This document shows, one piece after another, positions 1 to 7,557 of a DNA stretch of 36,356 nt. The notes beneath the pieces were generated by a model that saw only the letters and a program-made list of their open reading frames with translations, was not told the DNA's origin and did no database searches. The stretch lies in assembly GCA_017860345.1 (NCBI GenBank), contig JAFNAV010000060.1, forward strand, positions 1-36,356, read 5' to 3'. This DNA comes from Bacteroidota bacterium (GTDB lineage Bacteria > Bacteroidota > Bacteroidia > Bacteroidales > Paludibacteraceae). The stretch's first letter is position 1; each line of letters opens with the position of its first letter. The translations under genes were made by a program, and so were the position numbers.

Positions 1-1050
1 TTGACTGTAACCAATACCGGAATAGTCAACAACAAAATGGTAGATGGCAATACATCGGTTGAAATAACAGAGCCCGGCACATTAAACGGAGTTGTAGCTT
101 CAGATGTTGATGGAGTTAATCTGAGTGTGGTAGCACATTACGACAACGCCAACATTGGCACAGGCAAAACCATTACCGTGGTATACAGCCTGAGTGGAAG
201 CAAAACAGCCAACTACCTGACACCGGTATCATACACGGTTGAAGATTGCAAAATATCAGATTATGTGGCAGTAGTTCCTTTGACAGCCCCGGCAACAGCA
301 GGTTGCGAAGGTTCGGACATCATCCTGAATTATGTTATCCAGACAGGAACCCCAACCCAGTATAAGATTACTTATAATCAGGCAGCACTCAATGCAGGTA
401 TGGTTAATGTGGATTACACAGATCTTCCTTCTGCTGCCACCAGCGACAATATCAGTCTGCTTATACCTTCGGGAACCTCATACGGAACCTTCCAGGCCAC
501 ATTACAAATGAGAAATGAGTTGGGTAGCGAAACCCCGGAATACACTTTCCAGTTTACCATCAATGTATCATCAAGCATGGTTTACTCAAAATTCGACGAT
601 GTGGTATTTATCGATAATGCCAGAGAAGAGTTTACCGAATATCAGTGGTATAAAAATGGCGTGATGATTCCCGGAGCCACCAAACAGTTCTATGCAGATC
701 CACTTGGATTATCGGGCGATTATTCTGTGAAGATTAAAACCGTATCTGGTTCATCTTTCCTGAGCTGTCCTAAAACATTCAATCTGGCACAGATGAGAAA
801 GGTTACAGCCTATCCCAATCCGCTCAAGGCAACCAGCAACTGTACCGTAACGGTAGAGGGTTATTCGGATCAGGAACTTGAAAAAGCAAGCATTTCCATT
901 TTCAATGCTCAGGGTATTCAGGTTTACACAACTCAGGTTGTAAACAGAACCAATCTTATCAATCTGAATGGTAATGCCGGAATCTACATCGGACGTGTAA
1001 CACTTTCCGACGGTTCAAGCACCACATTCAAAATACTTGTTGAAAAATAA
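1..1050 (+). CDS. T9SS-sorted YDG-domain surface/secreted protein (3' part)
   Basis: The reading frame is open from the first base, so this is the C-terminal 349 residues of a larger protein and the true start lies outside the window. The first ~80 residues (VASDVDGVNLSVVAHYDN, then NIGTGKTITVVYSLSG) resemble YDG/MBG-type beta-sandwich repeats found in long bacterial adhesin-like proteins. The middle is Ig-like beta-rich sequence. The last ~80 residues (VTAYPNPLKATSNCTVTVE ... GIYIGRVTLSDGSSTTFKILVEK end) match the type A C-terminal sorting domain recognised by the type IX secretion system, which carries proteins across the outer membrane and usually anchors them to the surface. Cargo function cannot be told from this fragment. 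The sorting-domain call is firm; the YDG call is from pattern recognition. Confidence 0.85.
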   Translation: MTVTNTGIVNNKMVDGNTSVEITEPGTLNGVVASDVDGVNLSVVAHYDNANIGTGKTITVVYSLSGSKTANYLTPVSYTVEDCKISDYVAVVPLTAPATAGCEGSDIILNYVIQTGTPTQYKITYNQAALNAGMVNVDYTDLPSAATSDNISLLIPSGTSYGTFQATLQMRNELGSETPEYTFQFTINVSSSMVYSKFDDVVFIDNAREEFTEYQWYKNGVMIPGATKQFYADPLGLSGDYSVKIKTVSGSSFLSCPKTFNLAQMRKVTAYPNPLKATSNCTVTVEGYSDQELEKASISIFNAQGIQVYTTQVVNRTNLINLNGNAGIYIGRVTLSDGSSTTFKILVEK

Positions 1051-1060
1051 TAAGCAACTC

Positions 1061-1097
1061 ATGTACACAGAGATTTTCAAAACATCTCTGTGTACAT
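1061..1097. repeat. 14-bp perfect inverted repeat (hairpin) between two genes
   Basis: ATGTACACAGAGAT (1061-1074) is the exact reverse complement of 1084-1097, with a 9-base loop. It lies 11 bases after the stop of the T9SS gene and 24 bases before the OmpA-family start. It may act as a transcription terminator or an mRNA-stabilising stem, but no T-run follows on the plus strand, so termination would be weak. A 12-base word (AAGCAACTCATG) occurs at 1052-1063 and again at 1113-1124 over the downstream start codon. Confidence 0.6.
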
Positions 1098-1121
1098 ATC
1101 AAAAAAAATAAAAAGCAACTC

Positions 1122-2489
1122 ATGAAAAAGCAATTTATAATCGCATTAAGCTGCCTTACGGCTGGTTTGATGCAAGCTCAGCAAGCCGGCCACTATCTTT
1201 ATTTGGGTGCTGGAGCCGGTTCTCAGAGCCTGAATTACCAGATTGTGGACGGAACACAAAAAGGGGGTGCCGGATACACCCTGAATGCAGCCTACAGTTA
1301 TTTTTTTGATGCACACTGGGGTATCCAGTCGGGTATTGGCATACAGTTATTCGGTTCTCAAAGTACGCTCGATATGCTTACTACCGAGAGTGCCGTAGAT
1401 ACCGATAACCAAACCTACGAATTAAGGACCGATTACAACGCTTTGATAGAACAGCAACGGGTTATGTTTTTAGACATTCCCCTGCTTGGCCAGTACCTCC
1501 ATCACTTCAATGCAAAATGGGGCATGATGGCCTCTTTGGGAGCCAAGGTTTCGCTGCCCGTATACAGGTCGTTCAAAACGGTTGGGGGCGACATTACCAC
1601 TACCGGATATTACAGTCAGTGGAATCTTTTGTTGTACGACCTGCCTCAGCATGGTTTTTATACTACCGATGACACCTACAAGGGTAAACCGGATATTAAA
1701 CCGGCTGTGATGACAGTGACCGAATTAGGTGCATTGTACAAGGCTTCGTACAATACGGAGATTTACTTTGGAGCATATTTCAATTATGGATTAAACAATG
1801 TAATTGATGCCGACTCCAAACATATCTTTCTGCAGGATGGAACTTACAATGGCATCTTAGCCTCTACCCAAACCACCGAGGTACGACCGGTAGCTTTCGG
1901 GCTTAAAGCCGGTGTTTACTGGAATCTTGGAAAGAAATCAGCCTTGGCAGGCCGTAAAACCGGCACGGCGGTGGATTTAAGCTCAGGGGCAGCGGTAGCT
2001 TCGCAGGCACAGGTGGCCGATGTAGCGCCAGTGGTGGAAGTTGCGGTTCCAACGCCTCAACCTGTCGATACGATAAAGGTCGTTGAGGTGGCTGTGGCTG
2101 AACCGGTTAAAGCCGAGCCTGTAAGTGTGGATACCGTAGTGGTGGATCCTTTGGAAAAAGCCAAAGAAGTATCTGTTCTTATCATGAGAGATATTGTTAA
2201 GAATACGGTTGAAACCGACCAGGCTGAATGGCTGAAAACCAAAGAAAGAATCGATGCCGGAATCAAAGAATTGAGTCAGATACTGATTGCCAACCCCGAT
2301 TTGAGGTTGACACTCTCGGGACATACCGACAACTCGGACACACCGGCCAACTCAATCAAAAAGGGGCTCAGCAGATCTATCAGCATGAGAACGGCCTTCC
2401 TCAAAAACGGGGTGCCCGCTCATCAGGTTATTCCTAAAGCCAAAGGACTTTATGCCTGGATGGAATTTAAGTTGGTAAGGGTACAGTAA
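1122..2489 (+). CDS. OmpA-family outer-membrane protein (beta-barrel plus peptidoglycan-binding domain)
   Basis: The 455-residue product starts with a Sec signal peptide (MKKQFIIALSCLTAGLMQAQ, cleavage near residue 20). Residues ~25-270 are rich in alternating aromatic and Gly-containing strands typical of an outer-membrane beta-barrel. A Pro/Val/Ala-rich linker (~280-340) follows, then a C-terminal OmpA-like region (~345-455) with LTLSGHTDNSDTPAN and LSRSISMRTAFLKNGV, the motif that normally grips peptidoglycan. The end (AKGLYAWMEFKLVRVQ) is shorter and less canonical than E. coli OmpA. Expected role: tethering the outer membrane to the cell wall. It sits 71 bases behind the T9SS cargo gene, so the pair may be co-transcribed. 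Some OmpA-family proteins work with T9SS, but nothing here proves a link. The start is the first ATG fitting the signal peptide. Confidence 0.85.
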   Translation: MKKQFIIALSCLTAGLMQAQQAGHYLYLGAGAGSQSLNYQIVDGTQKGGAGYTLNAAYSYFFDAHWGIQSGIGIQLFGSQSTLDMLTTESAVDTDNQTYELRTDYNALIEQQRVMFLDIPLLGQYLHHFNAKWGMMASLGAKVSLPVYRSFKTVGGDITTTGYYSQWNLLLYDLPQHGFYTTDDTYKGKPDIKPAVMTVTELGALYKASYNTEIYFGAYFNYGLNNVIDADSKHIFLQDGTYNGILASTQTTEVRPVAFGLKAGVYWNLGKKSALAGRKTGTAVDLSSGAAVASQAQVADVAPVVEVAVPTPQPVDTIKVVEVAVAEPVKAEPVSVDTVVVDPLEKAKEVSVLIMRDIVKNTVETDQAEWLKTKERIDAGIKELSQILIANPDLRLTLSGHTDNSDTPANSIKKGLSRSISMRTAFLKNGVPAHQVIPKAKGLYAWMEFKLVRVQ

Positions 2490-2522
2490 CCTTCGGAATA
2501 ACAATCTACGGATTGAAAATAC

Positions 2523-2566
2523 CACCACCCGTTAAGATGAATTAATCAATCTCTTAACGGGTGGTG
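2523..2566 (+). terminator. Hairpin terminator after the OmpA-family gene
   Basis: A 15-bp perfect stem, 2523-2537 (CACCACCCGTTAAGA) with 2552-2566, encloses a 14-base AT-rich loop and is followed by a modest T-rich stretch (TTGTATAATTT). It ends transcription ahead of the recQ promoter region. Confidence 0.75.
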
Positions 2567-2663
2567 TTGTATAATTTCCTAATATTTAACAAAAACAACC
2601 AACTGCATTTGAAGTACAAAGAAAAAGTTTGAAACTATTTAATCAAAAAAACAAAAAATGAAA

Positions 2664-2695
2664 CTTCGTTATTTCATCTGAAATGTTTTACTTTG
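2664..2695 (+). promoter_or_regulatory. Probable promoter of recQ
   Basis: TTACTTTG at 2688-2695 is one base off the Bacteroidetes -7 consensus TAnnTTTG, with a degenerate TTCG at 2665-2668 19 bases upstream. Transcription would start near 2702, twelve bases before the ATG at 2714. This argues against using the in-frame TTG at 2693 as the start. Confidence 0.4.
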
Positions 2696-2713
2696 TACAA
2701 TAAACTACCATAC

Positions 2714-4618
2714 ATGCAGCAATTCCTTTCTATACTGAAACAATACTGGGGTTACGATAACTTCCGTCCGCTTCAGGGCGATATTATTCAGAGTATAGCT
2801 TCGGGCAAAGATACGCTTGGGCTGATGCCTACTGGTGGTGGAAAATCGCTTACCTTTCAGGTGCCGGCGCTGGCCATGGATGGTGTTTGTATTGTGGTAA
2901 CTCCGCTGATAGCTCTGATGAAAGACCAGGTGGAAAACCTGAAGAAAAGACATATTCAGGCTGCTGCCATTTATTCGGGAATGAGCTCCGACGAAATCAG
3001 TCAGACACTCGAAAATACTGTTTTTGAGGCTTATAAGTTTTTATACGTTTCTCCTGAGCGTTTATCAACCACTATTTTTATTGAAAAAATACGGCAAGCC
3101 CGTGTTTGCATGATAGCCGTTGACGAATCGCATTGCATCTCGCAATGGGGATATGATTTTCGCCCATCCTATCTGAAAATTGCGGATATACGTGACATAT
3201 TGCCCGACGCACCGGTATTGGCACTTACAGCTACAGCCACACCTGAGGTGGTAGAAGATATTCAGGAGAAACTGCGTTTTAAAGAAAAAAATGTGTTTCG
3301 CAAAAGTTTTTCCCGCTCCAATCTGGCTTATGTTGTACGCATAACCGAAAATAAGGATGAACAGCTACTTAAAATCCTAAACAGCGTACCGGGTACCTCG
3401 GTGGTGTATGTACGTAACCGAAAAAAAACCAAGGAAGTGGCCGACTTCCTGAATGTAAATGGTATAAGCGCCGAGCATTTTCATGCCGGACTAAGCAACG
3501 ACACAAAAGATGCCCGGCAACAAAGATGGAAAAATGGTGAAACCAGGGTGATTGTTTCGACCAACGCTTTTGGGATGGGAATTGATAAAGCCGAAGTGCG
3601 GTCGGTGGTACACATGGACCTGCCTGACTCGCTCGAAGCTTATTTTCAGGAAGCCGGCCGTGCTGGTCGCGACGAGCAAAAGGCCTTTGCCATATTGCTT
3701 TACAACAACGGCGACTCCACCAAACTACGCAAACGCGTATCCGATACTTTTCCGGGAAAAGACGTAGTGCTAAAAACTTACGAATCGTTATGCAACTATC
3801 TGGGCATAGGTATAGGCTCCGGTCTTGAACGCGTTTTTGCCTTCGACATTGCCGATTTTTGCGCCTCGTTCAAGCTACCGATACTCATCACATACAACAG
3901 TCTGAAAATTCTTCAACAGGCAGGATACATTGAACTTACCGAAGAACAGGATAATTCATCACGCGTACTTTTTACAGTAGACAGAGACGATTTGTATAAA
4001 CTGAAACAAACTCCGCAACAAGACAAACTGGTACATATACTGCTACGCTCCTACACCGGACTTTTTACCGACCCTGCCTATATCAACGAAGACCTGATAG
4101 CCAAACGACTGGACTGGAAACGACAACAGGTTTACGACGAACTTGTAGCCATGAGCAAAGAGCGGATTGTGCAATATATTCCCCGCAAAAAAACACCTTT
4201 TCTCACTTTTACTCACGAACGTGAAGATGTAAATCGTATATTGCTCGGCAAAGAAGCTTACGACGACCGCCGTAAGCGCTATGTGGATCGAATAAAAAGC
4301 GTGTTGGATTATGCTCAGGAAGAAAACATCTGCCGTAGCCGTATTTTGCTGGCCTATTTTGGTGAAAAAGACAGTGCTCCCTGCGGCAAATGCGACATCT
4401 GCCTGAAAAACAAAGAAAACCGGCTTACCGAAAATGATTTTAATCTGATTAAAGAACAAATTATTACGGAGTTAACCGTAGAACCTTTATCTATCAATGC
4501 TATGCTCAACAAGCTCCATACAAACGAGTCGAAAGGATTACAGGTAATCCGTTTTCTGACCGACAATGGTATAATTGCCGAAAACGAGCAATTGAAACTG
4601 ATGCTTTGCAAAAAATAA
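2714..4618 (+). CDS. recQ: ATP-dependent DNA helicase RecQ
   Basis: A 634-residue superfamily 2 helicase that unwinds DNA 3' to 5' in recombination and fork repair. Motifs in order: Q-rich N-terminus, Walker A MPTGGGKS (38-45), Walker B as DESH rather than DEAH (137-140), motif III LTATATP (171-177), STNAFGMGIDK (282-292), and motif VI QEAGRAGRD (312-320). The RecQ zinc-binding cysteines are C540, C557, C560 and C563 (CGKCDIC), followed by a winged-helix-like tail ending LKLMLCKK. No HRDC domain is evident. ATG 2714 is chosen because a promoter-like element overlaps the upstream TTG and conserved RecQ sequence begins at MQQFLSIL. This is the cellular RecQ; a second, much larger RecQ fusion lies at 27531-32351. 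Confidence 0.93.
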   Translation: MQQFLSILKQYWGYDNFRPLQGDIIQSIASGKDTLGLMPTGGGKSLTFQVPALAMDGVCIVVTPLIALMKDQVENLKKRHIQAAAIYSGMSSDEISQTLENTVFEAYKFLYVSPERLSTTIFIEKIRQARVCMIAVDESHCISQWGYDFRPSYLKIADIRDILPDAPVLALTATATPEVVEDIQEKLRFKEKNVFRKSFSRSNLAYVVRITENKDEQLLKILNSVPGTSVVYVRNRKKTKEVADFLNVNGISAEHFHAGLSNDTKDARQQRWKNGETRVIVSTNAFGMGIDKAEVRSVVHMDLPDSLEAYFQEAGRAGRDEQKAFAILLYNNGDSTKLRKRVSDTFPGKDVVLKTYESLCNYLGIGIGSGLERVFAFDIADFCASFKLPILITYNSLKILQQAGYIELTEEQDNSSRVLFTVDRDDLYKLKQTPQQDKLVHILLRSYTGLFTDPAYINEDLIAKRLDWKRQQVYDELVAMSKERIVQYIPRKKTPFLTFTHEREDVNRILLGKEAYDDRRKRYVDRIKSVLDYAQEENICRSRILLAYFGEKDSAPCGKCDICLKNKENRLTENDFNLIKEQIITELTVEPLSINAMLNKLHTNESKGLQVIRFLTDNGIIAENEQLKLMLCKK

Positions 4619-4886
4619 TTACTGCGTTGTCGAGTCTATGTTCTTCTCAATCAGGCCTGAATTTAATAATTTGAACATAAACACATAATACTTAGCCGGA
4701 TTATAAGCCGACGCACACCACTTGAGAAGCGCCTTACATTGTCCAACATCTCCGGGTGAAAAAAGATTCAAAATATGAGATCTTTTTTGAATGATGTAAA
4801 AGTATATTTTCCAAAAAAATGGTAAAAGCACATTTTTATTGATTGTAAAACATAAGTATAGGTGTTTTATCACTCCAATAATTTAT
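4619..4886. other. AT-rich intergenic stretch with a possible minus-strand ORF remnant
   Basis: No clear gene. A minus-strand open frame (4873 to 4619, GTG start, 84 codons) abuts the recQ stop codon. Its second half (after ILNLFSPGDVGQCKALLKW) has protein-like composition, while its first half is low-complexity. It may be a decayed gene end or chance. An A/T-only stem (AAAAAAGAT 4759-4767 with 4780-4788) could be a weak recQ terminator. Confidence 0.35.
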
Positions 4887-4894
4887 TACCTTTG
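4887..4894 (+). promoter_or_regulatory. -7 promoter element of the acyltransferase-like gene
   Basis: TACCTTTG is a perfect TAnnTTTG element; TTTT at 4865-4868 lies about where the -33 box should be. Predicted transcription start is near 4901, so the ATG at 4920 is favoured over the longer upstream open frame. Confidence 0.6.
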
Positions 4895-4919
4895 GCGGCG
4901 GTATTCGATTAAAACCAGT

Positions 4920-5840
4920 ATGATAAACAAAAGAGATAAGCTTGGTTACTATAAACGGGGTTGGGGCGACCGGTATGACGGGTGGCGAGTAAAAAATGTT
5001 GATGCAGTTTTTTCTGTTATTCCCTACTTCTTACGTACGCGTATGGATGCTCAGAATTACTTTGAGGAACGTGTTCCCATCGACCATATCGAACAATTCA
5101 TCAAAGAACACAAAGAAGATATTCCTGATTTATCCATTATGCATGTAGTAATGGCTGCACTGGTAAGGCTTTACTCACAACGACCGCATCTGAACAGATT
5201 TGTGATGTGGAATAAAATTTTCGCCCGCAATTATCTTAACTTTTCTATTGTGGTAAAGCGTTCGCTGTCGGACAATGGAGAAGAAACACTTATAAAACCC
5301 GATTTCAACCCTACAGATACGCTACTCGACATTGTAAGGAAAACGAAAACTGAGCAGGAAAATAACCAACAGGCGGGGCAGCAAAACAATTCCGATCTTA
5401 TTTCTAAAATTATGGGTTATCTGCCCGACTTTGTGATGCGCATAGTGGTATTTTTACTATTCTGGCTCGACAAGGTAGGCCTTATGCCCCGTGTAATCGA
5501 AAAAGCAAGTCCATGGCATTGCAGTGTATTTCTTACCAACATAGGCTCCATTGGTGTTGAATCTATTTATCATCATTTATACGAATTTGGCACTTGCAGC
5601 ATGTTTGTGGCCATGGGCAAAAAATCGCGCCGCCACGCTATCAACAAACATGGTGAAATGGCTGTATACAAAAGCATATTACTGAAGTTTGTGATGGATG
5701 AGCGAATTTGTGATGGTTTCTACTATGCCTCGTCCATGCGCATGCTCAATAAAATACTGGCCGACCCGCGTGCATTGCTTTTACCACCCGAAAACGTAGT
5801 TGTGGATGATGGTGTACGACGAAAACGAATAGATATCTGA
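4920..5840 (+). CDS. CAT-fold 2-oxoacid dehydrogenase acyltransferase-like protein lacking the catalytic His
   Basis: The 306-residue product resembles the catalytic domain of E2 acyltransferases and chloramphenicol acetyltransferase. It has no lipoyl or subunit-binding domain. Family-like stretches are DLSIMHVVMAALVRLY (70-85), NFSIVVKR (107-114), SPWHCSVFLTNIGSIGVES (197-215) and a C-terminal VMDERICDGFYYA (258-270). The signature HxxxDG, where His is the general base, reads ERICDG (261-266), so Asp and Gly are kept but His is Glu. A hydrophobic segment (FVMRIVVFLLFWLDKVGLMP, 171-190) might touch the membrane. There is no E1 or E3 gene nearby, so it is not part of a normal dehydrogenase complex. 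Its own promoter lies just upstream and a bidirectional terminator just downstream. Substrate unknown; it may be a divergent or non-catalytic member. Confidence 0.75.
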   Translation: MINKRDKLGYYKRGWGDRYDGWRVKNVDAVFSVIPYFLRTRMDAQNYFEERVPIDHIEQFIKEHKEDIPDLSIMHVVMAALVRLYSQRPHLNRFVMWNKIFARNYLNFSIVVKRSLSDNGEETLIKPDFNPTDTLLDIVRKTKTEQENNQQAGQQNNSDLISKIMGYLPDFVMRIVVFLLFWLDKVGLMPRVIEKASPWHCSVFLTNIGSIGVESIYHHLYEFGTCSMFVAMGKKSRRHAINKHGEMAVYKSILLKFVMDERICDGFYYASSMRMLNKILADPRALLLPPENVVVDDGVRRKRIDI

Positions 5841-5869
5841 TATAAAAAACATTTTTTTCTCATAAAAAA

Positions 5870-5902
5870 ACACCCCTGTTAAAGAAAATTCAACAGGGGT
5901 GT
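5870..5902. terminator. Bidirectional terminator between convergent acyltransferase-like gene and recA
   Basis: An 11-bp perfect stem, ACACCCCTGTT (5870-5880) with 5892-5902, has an 11-base loop. A T-rich run follows on the plus strand (AATTTTAT) and seven T residues follow on the minus strand (5864-5870 complement), so it can stop transcription from both sides. Confidence 0.85.
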
Positions 5903-5923
5903 AATTTTATATAAGACACTGAT

Positions 5924-6946
5924 TTACTTTGACTTGATGGCATCCACTATTTTGGTTTCAAGTTCGGCCGCCAGTTCAGGATTATCCCGTATAAGCTGTT
6001 TGGAAGCATCGCGTCCCTGAGCCAGCTTGGTATCGCCATAGCTAAACCATGAACCGCTTTTTTTGATAATGCCATACTCTACGCCCAGATCAAGAATTTC
6101 GCCCGATTTTGAAATTCCTTCGCCGAACATAATATCAAATTCGGCCTTACGGAAAGGCGGTGCCACTTTGTTTTTCACTACTTTAACGCGGGTTTGGTTA
6201 CCTATGGCATCTTCGCCATCTTTAAGCTGTCCTATGCGGCGAATATCCAAACGAACCGAAGCATAGAATTTCAGAGCGTTACCACCGGTAGTAGTTTCAG
6301 GATTACCAAACATTACGCCAATTTTTTCGCGCAACTGATTGATAAACATACAAGTAGTATTTGTTTTATTGATATTGGCAGTAAGTTTACGTAAAGCCTG
6401 CGACATCAAACGAGCCTGAAGACCCATTTTTGAGTCGCCCATATCGCCTTCAAGCTCAGCTTTGGGGGTAAGTGCAGCCACCGAGTCAATCACGATAATA
6501 TCAACAGCCGAAGAGCGAATCAGCTGATCAGCAATTTCGAGTGCCTGCTCACCATTATCGGGCTGAGATATCAACAATTCTTCAATATTCACACCCAGTT
6601 TTTCAGCATAAAAGCGGTCGAAAGCATGCTCAGCATCAATAATAGCAGCTATACCACCAGCTTTCTGAGCTTCGGCAATAGCGTGAATAGCCAAGGTCGT
6701 TTTACCCGACGATTCAGGTCCGTATATTTCGATAACACGACCACGTGGGTATCCGCCTACACCCAGAGCCACATTAAGCCCTATGGAACCGGTAGATATA
6801 ACGGCCACTTCTTCCACTTTATTATCGCCCATTTTCATAATGGTACCCTTGCCGTGATCTTTTTCAATTTTGTCCATTGCCAATTGCAATGCCTTTAGTT
6901 TTTCTAACGAAGGTTTTTTTAATTCTTCGGCTGATTTTTCTGCCAT
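5924..6946 (-). CDS. recA: Recombinase RecA
   Basis: A 340-residue, full-length RecA, the strand-exchange ATPase of homologous recombination and co-regulator of the SOS response. Walker A is GPESSGKTT (76-84); Walker B is [14 protein letters not shown]; the L1/L2 DNA-binding loop region includes [21 protein letters not shown]. The segment [15 protein letters not shown] is slightly unlike the common AEHALDPxYAxxLGV. The start ATG at 6946 gives a standard N-terminus ([20 protein letters not shown]). It is monocistronic by position, convergent with the acyltransferase-like gene. No near-consensus promoter was found within 100 bases upstream; the nearest good -7 element is about 520 bases upstream, beyond a repeat element. 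Confidence 0.97.
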   Translation of the reverse strand: MAEKSAEELKKPSLEKLKALQLAMDKIEKDHGKGTIMKMGDNKVEEVAVISTGSIGLNVALGVGGYPRGRVIEIYGPESSGKTTLAIHAIAEAQKAGGIAAIIDAEHAFDRFYAEKLGVNIEELLISQPDNGEQALEIADQLIRSSAVDIIVIDSVAALTPKAELEGDMGDSKMGLQARLMSQALRKLTANINKTNTTCMFINQLREKIGVMFGNPETTTGGNALKFYASVRLDIRRIGQLKDGEDAIGNQTRVKVVKNKVAPPFRKAEFDIMFGEGISKSGEILDLGVEYGIIKKSGSWFSYGDTKLAQGRDASKQLIRDNPELAAELETKIVDAIKSK

Positions 6947-7048
6947 GGTTCTTTATCTGTTATTTGGTTATAATTAAATCTTTTATTTTTAGTACATCAC
7001 AAAAATTCTATTTTGCCTATAATTCATGGATGTGAATAGTGATTCATG

Positions 7049-7280
7049 TGAATAGAAACGCGGATATAGCGGATTAAACAGATTTTCGCTGTAAACTCAA
7101 AAGTTTTCCTAATACGGATTACATTACAGATTTTAGACTTCACAAGTGAAGTCGGCTGATTTTCAGCTACGAGCACTAATCCGTCATTTACGTAGTAAAT
7201 AAATCAGAATTAAAATCCGTTTTATTACTACAATAAATCAGTGTATATCAGTTAAATCCGCTATATCCGCGTATCTATTC
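7049..7280. repeat. MITE-like element with ~28-bp inverted ends and nested hairpins
   Basis: The left end (from 7050, GAATAGAAACGCGGATATAG and onward through GCGGATT) is the near-exact reverse complement of the right end (ending 7280, ATCCGCTATATCCGCGTATC then TATTC), differing at about three positions over ~34 bases. Inside are further inverted pairs: ACGGATTA (7114-7121) with 7177-7184; GACTTCAC (7136-7143) with 7146-7153; GCTGA (7155-7159) with 7163-7167; ATTTAC (7186-7191) with 7195-7200. There is no ORF. This looks like a small non-autonomous mobile or structured repetitive element. No clear target-site duplication was identified by eye. Confidence 0.6.
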
Positions 7281-7465
7281 TTTTTTTGTCATGTCTTAGT
7301 CTTTTATTATTGAGTAAAAAAAAATTACTTCATTTATATTTAGTTTTTGTAAACTTCAGCATGCTTAGGTTTTGAATCATTTCTGCATATTCCATTTACG
7401 TTCAACAACGACATTGTTTTTCTTGCGGCTAAGTTGTATAAACTCTATTATAATTCAATAGTTTA

Positions 7466-7473
7466 CAAAGATA
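7466..7473 (-). promoter_or_regulatory. Possible distant recA promoter (-7 element)
   Basis: Reads TATCTTTG on the minus strand, matching TAnnTTTG. A CAAA (TTTG) at 7487-7490 is too close (13 bases) to be a good -33 box. If used, the recA leader would be about 510 bases and would include the inverted-repeat element. Confidence 0.35.
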
Positions 7474-7557
7474 AATATTATTTTCTCAAATGAAAAAATC
7501 TGGTATTGAAATTTAAATAGAAATCTATCCGCAACCACACCCTAAAAAAGAACATTA

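Larger units (their letters stand above)
6947..7557. other. Gene-free 610-base stretch upstream of recA
   Basis: No credible coding frame. It holds the inverted-repeat element at 7049-7280 (separate entry), a possible minus-strand promoter at 7466-7473, and AT-rich sequence. Near 7024-7054 there is an imperfect short direct repeat built on ATTCATG...GTGAATAG. Confidence 0.6.

Noticed and set aside
1-3. TTG as the start codon of the first gene
   Set aside because: The frame is open at the window edge and the protein starts in mid-domain; this is a truncation, not a start.
2693-2713. TTG start for recQ seven codons upstream
   Set aside because: It overlaps the likely -7 promoter element, and conserved RecQ sequence begins at ATG 2714.
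4839-4919. Longer N-terminus for the acyltransferase-like gene
   Set aside because: The perfect -7 element at 4887-4894 lies inside the extension, so it would not be transcribed.
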